From Luteibacter sp. (GTDB taxonomy: Bacteria > Pseudomonadota > Gammaproteobacteria > Xanthomonadales > Rhodanobacteraceae), in assembly GCF_009912395.1 (NCBI RefSeq), contig NZ_WNDO01000011.1, positions 102,429-166,428 of the forward strand: a stretch of 64,000 nt of DNA, given 5' to 3'. The position numbers and the translations under genes are program-made. Shown here one piece after another: positions 1 to 8,722 of the stretch (position 1 is its first letter; every line of letters begins with the position of its first letter). The notes below the pieces were generated by a model that had not been told where the DNA came from, searched no databases, and saw only the letters and a program-made list of their open reading frames with translations.

Positions 1-323
1 TGCTGAACGACTTGGTCTGTGAAACCGGTGGATTCTGAGTTGCCATGTAGATTCCGTACACATTGGAAACAGCGAGCTGCGCCGGGCGTAGCTCCCGTTG
101 CCATGACCCTGAACGAGGCCATAACCGTTCAAGGTTACCCCAAATGGTCCGCTGGGTTGTGCTGCACCGCCAGAGGGGCGCGGCGATTCGCCACGGCCTT
201 CGGCTTAAGCCGCCCGAAAGGCGGCCTGTGGCATAGTAGCCGGCCGATTCCAGCCCTTCCTGCCGCCATGCCGCACGTTTCTTCGCTTAACCGGCCAGCC
301 CGCGCGGCCAAGGTCGCCTGACG
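1..323. other. Non-coding stretch upstream of dgkA
   Basis: I see no credible gene here. All frames are short and show no family-like sequence. Up to about base 38 one frame (ending GGF, stop TGA) could be the tail of a gene that begins left of the window, but too little remains to judge. A small perfect hairpin GCCGCC-N5-GGCGGC lies at 209-225. The dgkA promoter is presumably in this stretch, but no convincing -35/-10 pair is visible. Confidence 0.5.
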
Positions 324-695
324 ATGGCGACGACCGTCCCGCGCGGCCCCCGGCAGATCTACGCCGCCTTCCAGTGGTCCATGAAGGGCCTGCAGGCCTG
401 CTTCCGCCACGAGGCCTCGTTCCGCCTCGAGGTCTTCCTCGCCGTGGTCTTCGTGCCGCTGGGCCTGTGGCTGGGCAACGGCGGGGTCGAGAAGATCGTG
501 CTGATCACCTTCCCGATCCTGGTCCTCTCCGCCGAGCTGCTCAACTCGGCCATCGAGGCCGTGGTCGACAAGGTCAGTCCCGAGTTCCACGAGCTGGCCG
601 GACGGGCCAAGGACATGGGCTCGGCGGCCGTGTTCCTGCTGCTGGTCATGGTGGTGTTGAGCTGGGCCCTGATCCTGGTTCCACGGTTTTTCTGA
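324..695 (+). CDS. dgkA: Diacylglycerol kinase DgkA
   Basis: Inner-membrane kinase that phosphorylates diacylglycerol to phosphatidic acid with ATP, recycling lipid released during periplasmic glucan and lipid A modification. The 123-residue length matches the family (about 120). Three hydrophobic helices are visible, roughly 35-52, 56-72 and 100-120. The signature ELLNSAIE (71-78) contains the two conserved glutamates (E71, E78) and N74, and KDMGSAA follows at 96. It is a single gene, 109 bases before lemA; the gap holds one solitary REP arm. The ATG start is supported by the family N-terminus, although the ribosome site is weak. Confidence 0.96.
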   Translation: MATTVPRGPRQIYAAFQWSMKGLQACFRHEASFRLEVFLAVVFVPLGLWLGNGGVEKIVLITFPILVLSAELLNSAIEAVVDKVSPEFHELAGRAKDMGSAAVFLLLVMVVLSWALILVPRFF

Positions 696-704
696 AGGCT
701 TGGG

Positions 705-728
705 ATCGCGTGCAAGCGCGCTCCTACA
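705..728. repeat. Solitary REP arm
   Basis: One unpaired copy of the palindromic arm found as inverted pairs elsewhere in this window (ATCGCG..CAAGCGCGCTCCTACA). It lies in the dgkA-lemA gap. No matching inverted partner is present within 100 bases, so it is probably a degenerate or single REP. Confidence 0.7.
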
Positions 729-804
729 GCGGATGGGCCGGGCTGTGCAGGAAACTGCGGGTTTGCGCTACCTTGTGCACCGTAAACCCCAAGGAACCGC
801 CGCC

Positions 805-1428
805 ATGAAGACACTTTTCCGTACGTTCGCCCTCGTTCTGATCGCCGGTTTCCTGTCCGGTTGCGGCTACAACGCCATGCAGCGCGAGGACGAAGCCGTG
901 AAGGCGGCCTGGTCCGAAGTGCTCAACCAGTACCAGCGTCGCGCCGACCTGGTGCCCAACCTGGTCAACACCGTGAAGGGCTATGCCCAGCACGAGGAAC
1001 GCGTGCTCACCGAAGTGACCGCCGCCCGCGCCAAGGTCGGCCAGGTGCAGCTGTCGCCCGAGCAGGCGAACGATCCCGAGGCACTGGCCAAGTTCCAGGC
1101 AGCGCAGGGCCAGTTGTCCGGCGCGCTGTCGCGCCTGCTCGTGGTCAGCGAGAACTACCCGCAGCTCAAGGCCGACGGCTCCTTCCGTGACCTCCAGGCC
1201 CAGCTCGAAGGCACCGAGAACCGCATCACCGTTGCCCGCAACCGCTATGTCCAGGCGGTGCAGTCGTACAACACGCTGATCCGCTCGTTCCCGAACAACC
1301 TGACGGCCAAGGTCATGGGCTACCAGGTGAAGCCGAACTTCAGCGTTGAGAATGAGAAAGCCATCTCCACGGCGCCGACCGTCGACTTCAATAGCACCCC
1401 GGCCCCGGCTGGTACGGCCGCCCACTGA
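805..1428 (+). CDS. lemA: LemA family lipoprotein
   Basis: LemA-family protein of 207 residues. The N-terminus is a lipoprotein signal with lipobox LSGC (C20 becomes the lipidated residue). The rest is a helical, coiled-coil-rich domain (about 25-190) typical of LemA, and the C-terminus is a short Pro/Ala-rich tail. The ATG at 805 is preceded by AAGGAA at 791 and gives the signal peptide directly; longer in-frame starts do not. The stop overlaps the ATG of the next gene by one base (TGATG), so it is co-transcribed with two TPM-domain genes. LemA and TPM genes are frequent neighbours in proteobacteria; their joint role, presumably in the envelope, is not firmly established. Confidence 0.93.
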   Translation: MKTLFRTFALVLIAGFLSGCGYNAMQREDEAVKAAWSEVLNQYQRRADLVPNLVNTVKGYAQHEERVLTEVTAARAKVGQVQLSPEQANDPEALAKFQAAQGQLSGALSRLLVVSENYPQLKADGSFRDLQAQLEGTENRITVARNRYVQAVQSYNTLIRSFPNNLTAKVMGYQVKPNFSVENEKAISTAPTVDFNSTPAPAGTAAH

Positions 1429-2333
1429 TGCGCTACCTCGCGGCACGGCTGCTGCTCGTCGTCGCCCTGCTGGTGTCGCCCCTGGCGGCGCTGGCGGACG
1501 ACGCCGCCGTGCCGAAGCTGGCACGTCACGTCACCGACCTCACCGGCACGCTGACGGCCGCCCAGGTCGACCAGCTCGATGCGCGACTGGTCGACCTGGA
1601 AAAGACCAAGGGCGCCCAGGTGGTCGTGCTGATGGTGCCGACCACCCAGCCCGACGACCTGGAGGACTACTCCCTCAAGGTCGCCGAAACCAACAAGGTC
1701 GGCCGCAAGGGCAGCGACGACGGCGTGCTCCTGCTGCTGGCCAAGAACGATCGCCGCGTGCGCATCGAGGTCGGTTACGGCCTCGAAGGCGCGCTGCCGG
1801 ACGCCATCGCGTCGCGAATCATCCGCGAGTACATGGCGCCCAAGCTGCGCAGCAACGATTACTTCGGCGGCATCACCGAAGCGCTCAATGCGATTACCCA
1901 GATCGTGCAGGGCGAATCGCTGCCGGCGCCCGTCGCGCCCGACGAAAGCCATGAGCGTCGTCGTCGCGGTGGCGGCGAGCTGTTCCTTCCCTTGTTGTTC
2001 GGCGTGCTGTTCATGCGCGGCATTCTCGGCCGCGCGCCGCTTGGCGTGCGCATGCCGCTCGGCGGCGTGATCGCCGGTGGTCTCGGCTGGCTTTTTCTCA
2101 ACTCCCTGCTCGGCGGTGTGATCGGCCTGATCGGCGGCGCGCTGTTCATGGCCATTCCCCTCGGCGCCGGCCGCTCGATCGGCGGCGGTGGCTGGGGCGG
2201 TGGCGGCTTCGGCGGCTGGGGTGGCGGTGGCTTCGGAGGAGGCGGCGGCTTCGGCGGTGGTGGCGGAGGCGGCGGTGGTTTCAGCGGAGGCGGCGGCAGC
2301 TTCGGCGGCGGCGGCTCGTCGGGGAGCTGGTGA
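1428..2333 (+). CDS. TPM-domain membrane protein with glycine-rich tail (YgcG type)
   Basis: Secreted or membrane-anchored protein of 301 residues. A signal peptide (1-23, ending LAA-LA) is followed by a TPM domain (about 28-155, with DLTGTL near its start and RIEVGYGLEG at about 106), one or two hydrophobic stretches (about 185-245) and a very glycine-rich tail (about 247-298). TPM domains have been linked to photosystem II repair and weak phosphatase activity in plants; the bacterial role is unclear. It is translationally coupled to lemA upstream and overlaps the next TPM gene by four bases. The long Gly-rich end is typical of this family and should not be read as a separate protein. Confidence 0.9.
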   Translation: MRYLAARLLLVVALLVSPLAALADDAAVPKLARHVTDLTGTLTAAQVDQLDARLVDLEKTKGAQVVVLMVPTTQPDDLEDYSLKVAETNKVGRKGSDDGVLLLLAKNDRRVRIEVGYGLEGALPDAIASRIIREYMAPKLRSNDYFGGITEALNAITQIVQGESLPAPVAPDESHERRRRGGGELFLPLLFGVLFMRGILGRAPLGVRMPLGGVIAGGLGWLFLNSLLGGVIGLIGGALFMAIPLGAGRSIGGGGWGGGGFGGWGGGGFGGGGGFGGGGGGGGGFSGGGGSFGGGGSSGSW

Positions 2334-2833
2334 TGACGACGCGCAGAATCCTCAGCAACCTGTTCGGCGAATGGTTCCGCATGGGCCGTGCGTTTCCACC
2401 CGAGGTACTGGATGCCATCACGGCGTCCGTGAGCCAGGGTGAAGCCACGCATCGTGGCGAGCTACGCGTGGCCATCGAATCCCGCCTTCCGCTGGCCGCG
2501 GTCGCGCAGGGCGTCACGGCGCGCGACCGCGCGGCGATGCTGTTCGCCCATCTTCGCGTCTGGGATACCGAAGAAAACTGCGGCGTGCTGCTGTACGTGC
2601 TGCTCTCCGAGCACCGCATTGAGATCGTCGCCGACCGGGGCATCGCCAGTCGCGTGTCGGCGGACGAATGGGCGACGATCACCGACCACATGCGCGACGC
2701 CTTCGCGAACGAGCGTTTCCATGAGGGTGTGCTCACTGGCGTTACAGAGGCCGGCGCATTGCTCGCCACGCATTACCCCGGTGACGGCACCGCCCGCGAG
2801 AACCAGTTGCCCGACAGGCCGCTGTTGCTCTGA
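2330..2833 (+). CDS. Cytoplasmic-type TPM-domain protein
   Basis: 167-residue protein with a second TPM domain (about 20-150; conserved RIEIVADRGI near residue 94) but no signal peptide or membrane segment. It overlaps the stop of the preceding TPM gene by four bases (ATGA), so it is the third cistron of a lemA-TPM-TPM operon. The usual arrangement in related genomes is one exported and one soluble TPM protein after LemA, as here. The molecular function is unknown. Confidence 0.88.
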   Translation: MMTTRRILSNLFGEWFRMGRAFPPEVLDAITASVSQGEATHRGELRVAIESRLPLAAVAQGVTARDRAAMLFAHLRVWDTEENCGVLLYVLLSEHRIEIVADRGIASRVSADEWATITDHMRDAFANERFHEGVLTGVTEAGALLATHYPGDGTARENQLPDRPLLL

Positions 2834-2938
2834 TTCGTGCCATGACGGCGCGGCATGAGCTTATATCCACGGATCATTTCTTAAGCCGCGCCGTTCTACC
2901 GCACGATGACCCGCTCATGCATGGGCGGGAGAGGGCGG

Positions 2939-4135
2939 ATGGTGTGGCGCAGGTGGTTCGCCTTTTTCCTGGGCGCCACGATGGGTTTTCAGGCGATAAT
3001 CCCGGTACGCGCCGGGACGTACGACGCCTTCGGTAACTGGCCAACGCATGGGCTGCTGCCCGACGGCACCGATGTCGGCGTGTCGGTGCTCTACCAGTAC
3101 GACATCAACCGATTCGATGGTGAGCGTGGCGCTTTGCGCGATGCCGACACGAATCGCCGTCGTTACCTTGGCTTCTACCTGCGTAAGCCGGGCGTCTACG
3201 ACGTCAACGTGCAGTACGACTACCAGTCCCGGCAATGGGTGGACACCTTCGTGCGTGTCCGGTCACAGGGTTTGCTCGACCATGACATCGGCAATCTTCG
3301 TTTCGGATACACCAAGACCCCCGTCGGTTTCGAAGGCGTGACCTCCGCGGGAGCCACCACGTTCATCGAGACCGCGCTACCGATACAGGCCTTCTGGGAA
3401 GGACGACGAACGGGCGTGGATTGGGCGTTGCCCGCCACGCACTGGATCGTGAACCTGGGCTGGTACTTCGCGCGCAAGGATTTGAACAACGCCAATCCGG
3501 GGCGGACCGTCGCCGCGCGCGTCGCCTGGGTGCCATGGCGGCGAACAGGCGAGGTGTTGCATCTGGGCGTGTCCGGTTCACGGGAAACCTTGCTGGCGGA
3601 TACGGTGCGTTTCGGCGCACGACCGGAAGCCGGGCTTGCGCAGATACGACTGGCCGATACGGGGGTGCTCGATCACGCGAGGCGCGTGGACCGACGAGGT
3701 CTCGAAGGGTTGTGCATCCACGGCCCGCTGTCGATCCAGGGCGAGTATCTTGCTATCGATGTCCAGCGGGCCGACGCACGACGCGACTATCGTGCGGACG
3801 GCTGGTACGCCTTCGCCACCTGGACCTTGACGGGCGAATCGCGGGTGTACAGCGACGGCAACGTCGCCGACCGCCGCTACGACAGCCGCGACCTCGCGAC
3901 GATCAGGCCTGCACAGCGATGGGGTGCCATCGAGCTGGCGCTGCGCTATAGCCGTGTTGATCTTGATGACGAAGGTATCGCCGGTGGCCACGAACGCGAC
4001 TGGACGCTAGGCGCCAACTGGTACCTGGGGGAACACATCAAGATGCAGGCCAACTATGTGTGGGTGAGTAGCGTCCGCAAGCACGTGCGTACCGATCCCG
4101 ATGTTTTTGAAACACGCTGGCAGCTGAGCTTCTGA
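2939..4135 (+). CDS. Porin of the phosphate-selective (OprO/OprP-like) type
   Basis: Probable outer-membrane beta-barrel of 398 residues. A basic N-terminus and hydrophobic core (WRRWFAFFLGATMG) ending at about VRAG form the signal peptide. The body alternates aromatic and polar residues, has repeated short strands (VSVLYQYDIN, DVNVQYDYQS) and ends in ...RWQLSF, a terminal Phe as expected for Bam-dependent barrels. The strand pattern and DVNVQYDYQS.W.DTFVRV resemble the Porin_O_P family; the substrate cannot be read from sequence. The ATG at 2939 is preferred over in-frame starts from 2906 because GGGAGAGGGC lies just before it. A 10-bp inverted repeat (2845-2854 with 2885-2894) sits upstream. 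It converges on the next gene with an 18-base gap. Confidence 0.75.
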   Translation: MVWRRWFAFFLGATMGFQAIIPVRAGTYDAFGNWPTHGLLPDGTDVGVSVLYQYDINRFDGERGALRDADTNRRRYLGFYLRKPGVYDVNVQYDYQSRQWVDTFVRVRSQGLLDHDIGNLRFGYTKTPVGFEGVTSAGATTFIETALPIQAFWEGRRTGVDWALPATHWIVNLGWYFARKDLNNANPGRTVAARVAWVPWRRTGEVLHLGVSGSRETLLADTVRFGARPEAGLAQIRLADTGVLDHARRVDRRGLEGLCIHGPLSIQGEYLAIDVQRADARRDYRADGWYAFATWTLTGESRVYSDGNVADRRYDSRDLATIRPAQRWGAIELALRYSRVDLDDEGIAGGHERDWTLGANWYLGEHIKMQANYVWVSSVRKHVRTDPDVFETRWQLSF

Positions 4136-4153
4136 TGATCGCCTCTCGCGGAC

Positions 4154-4873
4154 TCAGTGGGCGCTGGGCAACATGTACCGTGAAGTCGCCGGATCGAACG
4201 GTACATCGAACGTTGTCGATGGCTTGCCCTTCACCGTCTTCACCGCATGCAGCGGATACATGCCTTGCGTGGCACCGGGGGCTATGCTGAAGCGATAGCT
4301 CGTGTCCTGGTTGTCTTCTGCTCGCATGGGAAGACCGGCGATGTCCTTCATCGTGCCATGCAGATCGGTGACGATGCTCAGGTTCTCCACCACCACGCCG
4401 CTCCAGATGCCACCGCTGGTGAACATCCAGCCGTAGGGCCCCTGTGCACCCAGCTTGACGAAACGTGCCTGTGCGCAGCCGCAATCGCCGGCGCTGCCGT
4501 AGTCCATGGCGGGTTCGAACGCCTGGTAGGTCCATGCGCCCTTGTCGTGCAGGCGGATACGGAACGCACCCATCAACCCGGGTTCGACATGCGCATACGC
4601 GTAGTGAGCATCGCCGGTATCCGTGGCGTTGAACGTTCGCAGATACAGCGTGCCATCCACGACCTCGGGCTTGCCGGGACGCATGCAATAGGTGGCTTCC
4701 TCGCCCTGGTCGTTCTTCCAGCGATACGTCCAGCACGCGTTCCGCGCGTCGTATGCGTTGCCGTACGTATCGGTCATCACGTTCCTGACGATGGTGGCGA
4801 TATCGGCGGGTTCCCTGGCAAGGGTGGCCGAGCTTATGACCCACAGCAAACCCATCGTCGTCATTCGCCACAT
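4154..4873 (-). CDS. Secreted protein of unknown family
   Basis: 239-residue protein with a signal peptide (MWRMTTMGLLWVISSATLA) and a beta-rich mature part. A cysteine-containing stretch near the start (ARNACWTYRW) and a CGCA motif in the middle may form disulfides in the periplasm. I do not recognise the family and find no catalytic motif. The start at 4873 is chosen because GGAG lies 8 to 11 bases upstream and the signal begins there; a longer frame to 4969 would read into a REP element. It is convergent with the porin gene. Confidence 0.7.
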   Translation of the reverse strand: MWRMTTMGLLWVISSATLAREPADIATIVRNVMTDTYGNAYDARNACWTYRWKNDQGEEATYCMRPGKPEVVDGTLYLRTFNATDTGDAHYAYAHVEPGLMGAFRIRLHDKGAWTYQAFEPAMDYGSAGDCGCAQARFVKLGAQGPYGWMFTSGGIWSGVVVENLSIVTDLHGTMKDIAGLPMRAEDNQDTSYRFSIAPGATQGMYPLHAVKTVKGKPSTTFDVPFDPATSRYMLPSAH

Positions 4874-4913
4874 ATCGCCTCTCCGTCCATTGGCGCCAAG
4901 CATATAAGGCTTT

Positions 4914-4982
4914 TGTAGGAGTGCGCTTGCGCGCGATGCCAGGTTGCCGCGAGCACCCATCGCGCGCAAGCGCGCTCCTACA
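4914..4982. repeat. Paired REP palindrome 1
   Basis: Inverted pair of TGTAGGAG-type arms (left arm 4914-4937, right arm 4959-4982) around a 21-base spacer. It can fold into a long hairpin. It belongs to the dispersed family described in the findings and sits 40 bases upstream of the secreted-protein gene. Confidence 0.9.
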
Positions 4983-4984
4983 AG

Positions 4985-5348
4985 GCCACCGTAACGTTGG
5001 GAGAGCCGTCGGGCCGCCGCCGGGGCGCGACTTGAGGAGCCGAGGGTAGGTGGGCGGACAAGACCGCGCAGCGGGGCCGGTCAGGATGACCGGCCTTTTT
5101 CGCCGAGGCAGGAGCCGAGTCGAAAAATCCCGACCACCTGCCCGAGCCCGAAGGGGCGAAGCCATAAAACACGGGCCGCGCAGCGGCCAACCTTTCCCGA
5201 GGGACGGCGGAGCGGGAGCGCCTCGGCGGCGGCCCGACGGCTCCCCGCCACGCCCGAGCGCCGCGAGCAATGCCGCAGGCGAGCCCAACCTACGAAGCGG
5301 TTGTCCGGCGCAAGCCGTAAAAGACACGAACCGCAACGCGGTTAACCG
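4985..5348. other. Structured non-coding block with 19-bp inverted repeats
   Basis: There is no gene in this stretch. A perfect 19-bp inverted repeat (5004-5022 with 5224-5242) encloses about 200 bases that include a rightward terminator hairpin at 5075-5100. Two related hairpin-bearing units occur at 5159-5192 and 5312-5347, with stems GGCCGC/GCGGCC and AACCGC/GCGGTT. The block may be a foldback element or the gene of a structured RNA. No protein with a family-like sequence can be read from it. Confidence 0.55.
5075..5100 (+). terminator. Rho-independent terminator inside the non-coding block
   Basis: Perfect 9-bp stem GGCCGGTCA / TGACCGGCC with a 3-base loop, followed by five T. On the + strand there is no protein gene upstream that it could serve, so it suggests a short rightward transcript starting within about 4985-5060. 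Confidence 0.75.
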
Positions 5349-5353
5349 AAAAG

Positions 5354-5381
5354 AAAAGGCCGCCCCAGAGAGCGGCCTTTT
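5354..5381 (-). terminator. Terminator of the Oar-type TonB receptor
   Basis: AAAAGGCCGC and GCGGCCTTTT form a 10-bp stem with an 8-base loop. The symmetric A and T tracts make it work in both directions. It lies 23 bases after the receptor stop codon on the minus strand. Confidence 0.85.
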
Positions 5382-5404
5382 CCATATCGCGCGACTCGCC
5401 GAAA

Positions 5405-8400
5405 TTACAGGCTGAAGTCGTACTGCACCATCAGACGGAAGTAGCGCGGCGTCTGGTAGTAGGTCGGCACGCGGTACGTGGTGTCGTAGAACGTCTGGTT
5501 CGAACGCTCGCCGATCTCGTTGATCGCGATGGGCTTGCTGTTGTTCAGGATGTTGATGGCATCGAGCTGAACGGTCAGGCCCTTCACGTACGACGGGGTG
5601 TAGACGACGTTCGGGCTGAGCGTCCAGGTCCACGGGAGGCGCTTGCCATGGCCGCGCTGGTCGACCTTGCCCTCGCAGTAGAAGTACGCCGACTGGTAAC
5701 CGGTCGGGATCGTGTACGGGGTGTTCGGGCCGCCACCGAAGCAGCTGCTCGGACGACCCGATTCGACCAGGACGTTCAGGCCGACGGACCATTCCGGGGT
5801 GAACTTGTAGCCGCCGTACGCCTTGAAGCTATGGCGACGATCGTTCGGCAGCCAGCCGTTCGAACCGTACATCAGTTCCGGGTAGTCGAAGGCGCTGGTG
5901 GTGCCGGTGTCGGTCTGGGCGTTGTCCGACTTCACCAGACCTTCGGTGTTGCCGTAGTTCTTTGCCCAGGTGTACGACGCGTTGACGTACCACTTGTCGG
6001 TGGCCTTCTCGGCGGTCAGCACGACGGACTGGTAGCTACGCTTGGCCTTCGGGCCGAACTTGTCGCCCGGGATGGTGATGTGACGCAGCTGGCCGCTGCC
6101 GTCGACGTCGATATCCAGGGTGAGCTTGCTGCCCGGGTTGTAGATGTAGCAGCCCGGCATGGTCGACGGCGGGGTGAACGGGTTGTTACCGACGTTCAGG
6201 CCCTGCGACTGGCCGTAAGCGTAGAACGGACGCCAGTCGCAGGTATCGTCGATGGCGTTGTTGAGCTTGCGGTAGATCGCCTTGGCGCCGACCACCCAGT
6301 CGTTGATGAACTCGTTATCGCTGGTGATGCGGTGCTGCACGCCGAGGATGAATTCATCCTGCGAGTACGGCTTCAGATCGCGGCTGGCGACCGAACGCGG
6401 GTTCGGCGTGGTGCCGTTCTCGCCGTTGACGATCTCGACCGGACCGATGGCGTTGCCGAGAACCGGAATGCCACGGCCATCGACGGCGCCGTAGGCGAAG
6501 TTCTGCTGCGTGTAGTACGAAGCCGTGGCAGCGCGCAGGGCGACGTTCGCGGCGATCGGCAGCGAGTAACGGCCGGCGGTACCGAAGATCTTGGTGGTGG
6601 AGTCACCGAACAGATCCCACGAGAAGCCCAGGCGCGGCTGCCAGATGTTGCCCTGGCGGACGAAGTTCTGGCCGTCGCCGTTCTTGTTGTTGAACGAGTC
6701 GTTGCGCACGCCGATGTAGGCGAGGAACTTGTCGCTGACCTGCCAGTTGTCCTGCAGGTACCAGGACTTCTGCTCGATGCGGACCGAGCCGCCGGTGCGG
6801 TAGTTCTGCACCTGCACGTAGTCCTTGCCCGGGGTGCCGGTCAGCTTGCCCTTGGTGTCGGTCTGGTAGTAGTAGAGCACGCCACCGGCGTAGCTCTGGC
6901 CCATCTGCGAGCGCCAGTTTTCCTTGCTGAAGCCACCGGCGATGTCGTGGTCGCCGATCTTCCAGTCAAGGTCGATGCGCCACGCGGTACGCTGGTCTTC
7001 ACCGTTGAAGATGTCGGTGGTGGAGGCCAGGTAGCACGAGCCGTACGGCGCGGTCAGGCCACGGGCAGTGCTGTCGCGGCCGTCGATGACGTACGGGCAG
7101 CCGTTGCGGGCGCCGTTGATGTCACCGTTGTAGCGGGTGTGCGTGCCGTCCGCGCTGATGTAGTCCGAAGAGTTCTTGCTCTTCATCTTGCCCCACTGCG
7201 CGGTGGCGGTGAGGTCGTCCGTGATGTAGCTGGTGTACTTGAAGACGTTGACGTCGCCACCGGTCTTCACGCGACGCTGGCCGCGGAACGCGGTCGTCGA
7301 CGGGGTGCCGTCGTCGCCGTAGGTCGCGGTGAAGTAGTTGTTCGTCGTGTGCTTGGTGTTGTTCATCCCCGTGTACTCGAGGATGTTGCTGTCGTTGATG
7401 TTCCAGTCCAGCTTGATCAGGTAGAACGGATCGCTGTACGTGTTGCGCTGGGTGGCCGTCGTGGAGTTGCCCACGCCCGAACCCGGAGCGGTCGGATAGA
7501 CCGTCGCCGATTCCTTGTGCGACTGGAAGATGCCGTAGAAGAACAGCTTGTCCTTGACCAGCGCGCCGCCGAGCCACGCCGAGTAGACGTTGTCGTTATC
7601 GGAGTTGCGGTCGTAGTTGCGGTACAGGGTGCCGTTCTTGCGGTAGGTCTTGTCCTCGTTCTCACGAGCCCAGCCCGGGGTGTACACCCAGCTGGCGCCA
7701 CCCTTCCACTCATTGGTACCACGCTTGGTGATGACCGAGGTCACGCCGCCGGTGGAGAAGCCGTACTGGGCGCCGTAGCCGCCGGTCTGCACGTCGAGCT
7801 GCTGGATGGCCTGGAACGGCACTTCCGAGAACGACAGGTTATTGTACAGGTTGGTGACGTTGAAGCCGTTGACGTAGTAGCTGTTCTCGGCGACCGAGGC
7901 GCCACCGAACGACGGCAGGTTGCCGAAGCGCGAGTCGCCCTTGGTGGTGCCGGGGGTCAGCGCGGCGACGTCGACGACGTTGCGCGGCACCGGCAGCTTG
8001 TCGAGCTGGTCGGCCGTGAAGCTGGTGCGCGACTCGACCGTGGCGACGTCGATGGCGGCCAGGGCGTTGGCCGATACGGTCACGGTGTCGAGGGCCTGGG
8101 CGCTGGCGTTGCCACCGGCAGCGGCGGCGAAGTTCACCTGCGCGGACTGGCCGGCGACGACGTTGATGTCACGCGAGGAGACGGTCTGGCCGTCCTGCTG
8201 GACGTTGATGCGGTAGCTGCCGACCGGCAGCGACGACGCGCGGTAGCGGCCGTCTTCGCCCACGGTCACGGAGCGCACGGCGCCCGAACCGAGGTTCTGG
8301 ATCTGGATGGTCTGCGACGCGGTGGCGGAGCCGTAGATGTCGCCAACGGTGCTCTGCGCATAGGCCGAACCCGCGAGCATGCAGGTGGCGAGCGCCGACA

Positions 8401-8437
8401 CCAGCGCGGTGCGCTTGAGCAGGGTGCTGCTAGTCAT
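5405..8437 (-). CDS. Oar-type TonB-dependent receptor with carboxypeptidase-regulatory domain
   Basis: Outer-membrane receptor of 1010 residues that would take up a large substrate using TonB energy. A signal peptide (cleavage after GSAYA) is followed by a carboxypeptidase regulatory-like beta domain (about 30-105), a plug domain (about 125-235, with NSYYVNGFNVTNLYN) and a long barrel ending YFRLMVQYDFSL. The layout matches Oar-like receptors common in Xanthomonadales; the substrate (peptide, protein or glycan) cannot be read from sequence. The start at 8437 follows CAGGGAGA and gives the signal peptide; a longer frame to 8557 has no such signal. It is transcribed alone, with a terminator at 5354-5381. 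Confidence 0.92.
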   Translation of the reverse strand: MTSSTLLKRTALVSALATCMLAGSAYAQSTVGDIYGSATASQTIQIQNLGSGAVRSVTVGEDGRYRASSLPVGSYRINVQQDGQTVSSRDINVVAGQSAQVNFAAAAGGNASAQALDTVTVSANALAAIDVATVESRTSFTADQLDKLPVPRNVVDVAALTPGTTKGDSRFGNLPSFGGASVAENSYYVNGFNVTNLYNNLSFSEVPFQAIQQLDVQTGGYGAQYGFSTGGVTSVITKRGTNEWKGGASWVYTPGWARENEDKTYRKNGTLYRNYDRNSDNDNVYSAWLGGALVKDKLFFYGIFQSHKESATVYPTAPGSGVGNSTTATQRNTYSDPFYLIKLDWNINDSNILEYTGMNNTKHTTNNYFTATYGDDGTPSTTAFRGQRRVKTGGDVNVFKYTSYITDDLTATAQWGKMKSKNSSDYISADGTHTRYNGDINGARNGCPYVIDGRDSTARGLTAPYGSCYLASTTDIFNGEDQRTAWRIDLDWKIGDHDIAGGFSKENWRSQMGQSYAGGVLYYYQTDTKGKLTGTPGKDYVQVQNYRTGGSVRIEQKSWYLQDNWQVSDKFLAYIGVRNDSFNNKNGDGQNFVRQGNIWQPRLGFSWDLFGDSTTKIFGTAGRYSLPIAANVALRAATASYYTQQNFAYGAVDGRGIPVLGNAIGPVEIVNGENGTTPNPRSVASRDLKPYSQDEFILGVQHRITSDNEFINDWVVGAKAIYRKLNNAIDDTCDWRPFYAYGQSQGLNVGNNPFTPPSTMPGCYIYNPGSKLTLDIDVDGSGQLRHITIPGDKFGPKAKRSYQSVVLTAEKATDKWYVNASYTWAKNYGNTEGLVKSDNAQTDTGTTSAFDYPELMYGSNGWLPNDRRHSFKAYGGYKFTPEWSVGLNVLVESGRPSSCFGGGPNTPYTIPTGYQSAYFYCEGKVDQRGHGKRLPWTWTLSPNVVYTPSYVKGLTVQLDAINILNNSKPIAINEIGERSNQTFYDTTYRVPTYYQTPRYFRLMVQYDFSL

Positions 8438-8529
8438 GGTCAAAAGTCTCCCTGGCCCTGCTTCACAGCAAGGCTGAACAGCTTTAATTAAGCGCCGCGT
8501 GCGGCACTCGTTTGTGGGTATGAAGGGTC

Positions 8530-8545
8530 GGGTGTGGGGACACCC
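8530..8545. promoter_or_regulatory. Hairpin upstream of the Oar-type receptor
   Basis: Perfect inverted repeat GGGTGT-GGGG-ACACCC, 93 bases upstream of the receptor start. It could be an operator or a 5' leader hairpin; nothing shows which. Confidence 0.35.
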
Positions 8546-8695
8546 ACGTCGCGCCAACCCCTGGGCGCATAGCGACGTAACGCGAACATAACGCGAGCGT
8601 CACCACTCCGCAAGAGTTTGCGCATATATCAGAGAAAGGTTGGGCGACATCAGCGTATTCCTACAAGACGTGTAGGAAACTTGCGTCATGAACGC

Positions 8696-8721
8696 AAATT
8701 GCCGCCTTTCGGCGGCAATTT
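8696..8721 (-). terminator. Terminator of the second TonB receptor
   Basis: AAATTGCCGCC and GGCGGCAATTT form a perfect 11-bp stem with a 4-base loop directly after the receptor stop. On the minus strand the stem ends in T residues. Confidence 0.8.
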
Positions 8722-8722
8722 C

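Noticed and set aside
19..321. Open frame of about 100 codons before dgkA
   Set aside because: Pro/Arg-rich translation of GC-rich DNA, no ribosome site and no family likeness.
5050..5415. Open frame through the non-coding block
   Set aside because: Crosses the terminator hairpin and repeat arms and reads as low-complexity Arg/Pro/Gly sequence.
5648..8491. 947-codon open frame opposite the Oar-type receptor
   Set aside because: Antisense shadow of a well-supported receptor gene; Val/Ala/Asp/Arg-biased composition.
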